DNA of 64,000 nucleotides from contig CM022667.1 in NCBI GenBank assembly GCA_012295275.1, positions 15,790,805 through 15,854,804 of the forward strand, given 5' to 3'. Origin of the DNA: Chrysomallon squamiferum (Eukaryota > Mollusca > Gastropoda > Neomphalida > Peltospiridae). Positions within the stretch are counted from its first letter, which is position 1. Every line of letters begins with the position of its first letter. A program made the position numbers and the translations under genes. This document shows, piece after piece, positions 63,319 through 64,000 of the stretch. The notes below the pieces were generated by a model. It was given only the letters and a program-made list of their open reading frames with translations, had not been told where the DNA came from and did no database searches.

Positions 63319-64000
63319 TTTCAGAAGCGCTCAAGCGAAATATTGTTTAGTGCAGATAATCATTATACTAAAACAAAATTCTGGCTAAACTTTACAGAAA
63401 TTAGTATCAAAGTGTACAGAAAAAAACATCTGCTGTTAAATTGACTTAGTCTGAAGGTATGATAACAAATTTTTTGTTGTATTTTGTTTTTTGAAATTCT
63501 AATTTATAACTGATTACTTTTCCTTTATTTTAACAGGCAACAAAATTATTTTTTCAAAACTTTCTGTTTATAATTATAATTGTTTCTTTAATTATCAAAA
63601 ATATTTTTAAAATTTTTCTAATCATTTCTTACTCGTATAATACTATGAGTATTATATATTATCTGCTTTATAACTAAAAAACATTTCTACTAAGTTTTAT
63701 AGATTTTTAAAATCTTTCTTCTCTTTACGTGTTTTTGCACTATTTATGTATTAGACTCTTAATTACTGTTGTTCATATTTTCAATAGAACGTTCATTCAT
63801 TATTAATTATTAATGATATAATGCTGTTTAGGAAGTGAAAAAAAAAAATTACGAAGCGTTTGCATTCCAAATTAATTTAAAAATTTTGTTTTAAATTCTT
63901 TTTTAATTTTTCGTAAAAGATTATTTTTCTCATTTTTATTTCAGAAATTTATAAATTTGTCAGCGAGAAGGTTCTTCAGAAACCGTAAGTATGAAATAAT
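63319..64000. repeat. duplication tail, unit 2 (cut by window end)
   Basis: Matches 40,230-40,930 with small indels. AT-rich, no coding signal. Confidence 0.7.

Larger units (their letters stand above)
43070..64000 (+). repeat. segmental duplication, unit 2 (runs off the window)
   Basis: Same order as unit 1: exon 1, intron, main SLC26 exon, internal repeat array, (GA)n tracts, inverted-repeat arms and tail. It has the complete inverted repeat where unit 1 has a gap, lacks the Tigger insertion, and has a shorter intron. Confidence 0.85.

Overview
The window is animal nuclear DNA. Genes are spliced, the sequence is AT-rich, and intergenic space is crowded with microsatellites and small DNA-transposon remnants. 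The repeat style and gene content suggest a mollusc, perhaps a cephalopod, but nothing here proves the species. There is no CRISPR array, operon or other prokaryotic feature, and I recognised no tRNA or rRNA.

Left part (1-19,090): three items. At the very left edge is a possible last exon on the minus strand (45-443) that I cannot name. A two-exon BTB-BACK / kelch-like gene lies on the minus strand (8,429 to 5,726). SNRPD1, the core spliceosomal protein SmD1, lies on the minus strand as four exons (16,936 to 12,894). Small transposon relics sit between and inside them: a Tigger-type MITE interrupted by another MITE (3,928-4,614), a short hairpin element (11,951-12,050) and a hAT-type MITE with a near-perfect 8-bp target duplication (14,530-14,868).

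Right part (19,090-64,000): a large tandem segmental duplication. Each unit carries an SLC26-family anion transporter gene made of a tiny first exon and one 2.1-kb exon holding almost the whole protein. Unit 1 has exon 1 at 19,138 and exon 2 at 25,598-27,709. Unit 2 has exon 1 at 43,116 and exon 2 ending at 48,425. Each gene is followed by about 12 kb of shared non-coding DNA: an older array of internal repeats, (GA)n tracts and a long inverted repeat. The two main coding exons differ at only about 13 sites by eye (4 amino acids), while exon 1 and intron 1 are about 10% or more diverged and carry large insertions. That mosaic points to gene conversion or a second, more recent exchange over an older duplication. 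A third, more diverged fragment of the tail sits between the units (about 41,660-42,370), so the array has a longer history.

The most interesting points are these: two nearly identical transporter bodies with different first exons and upstream DNA; an exon-1 length change in copy 2 that a shifted splice acceptor could compensate; and a pair of inverted arms of more than 2 kb around a spacer of about 2.7 kb, whose copy-1 counterpart contains the 200-N assembly gap. The homologous stretch in copy 2 predicts that the gap really holds about 1.5 kb.
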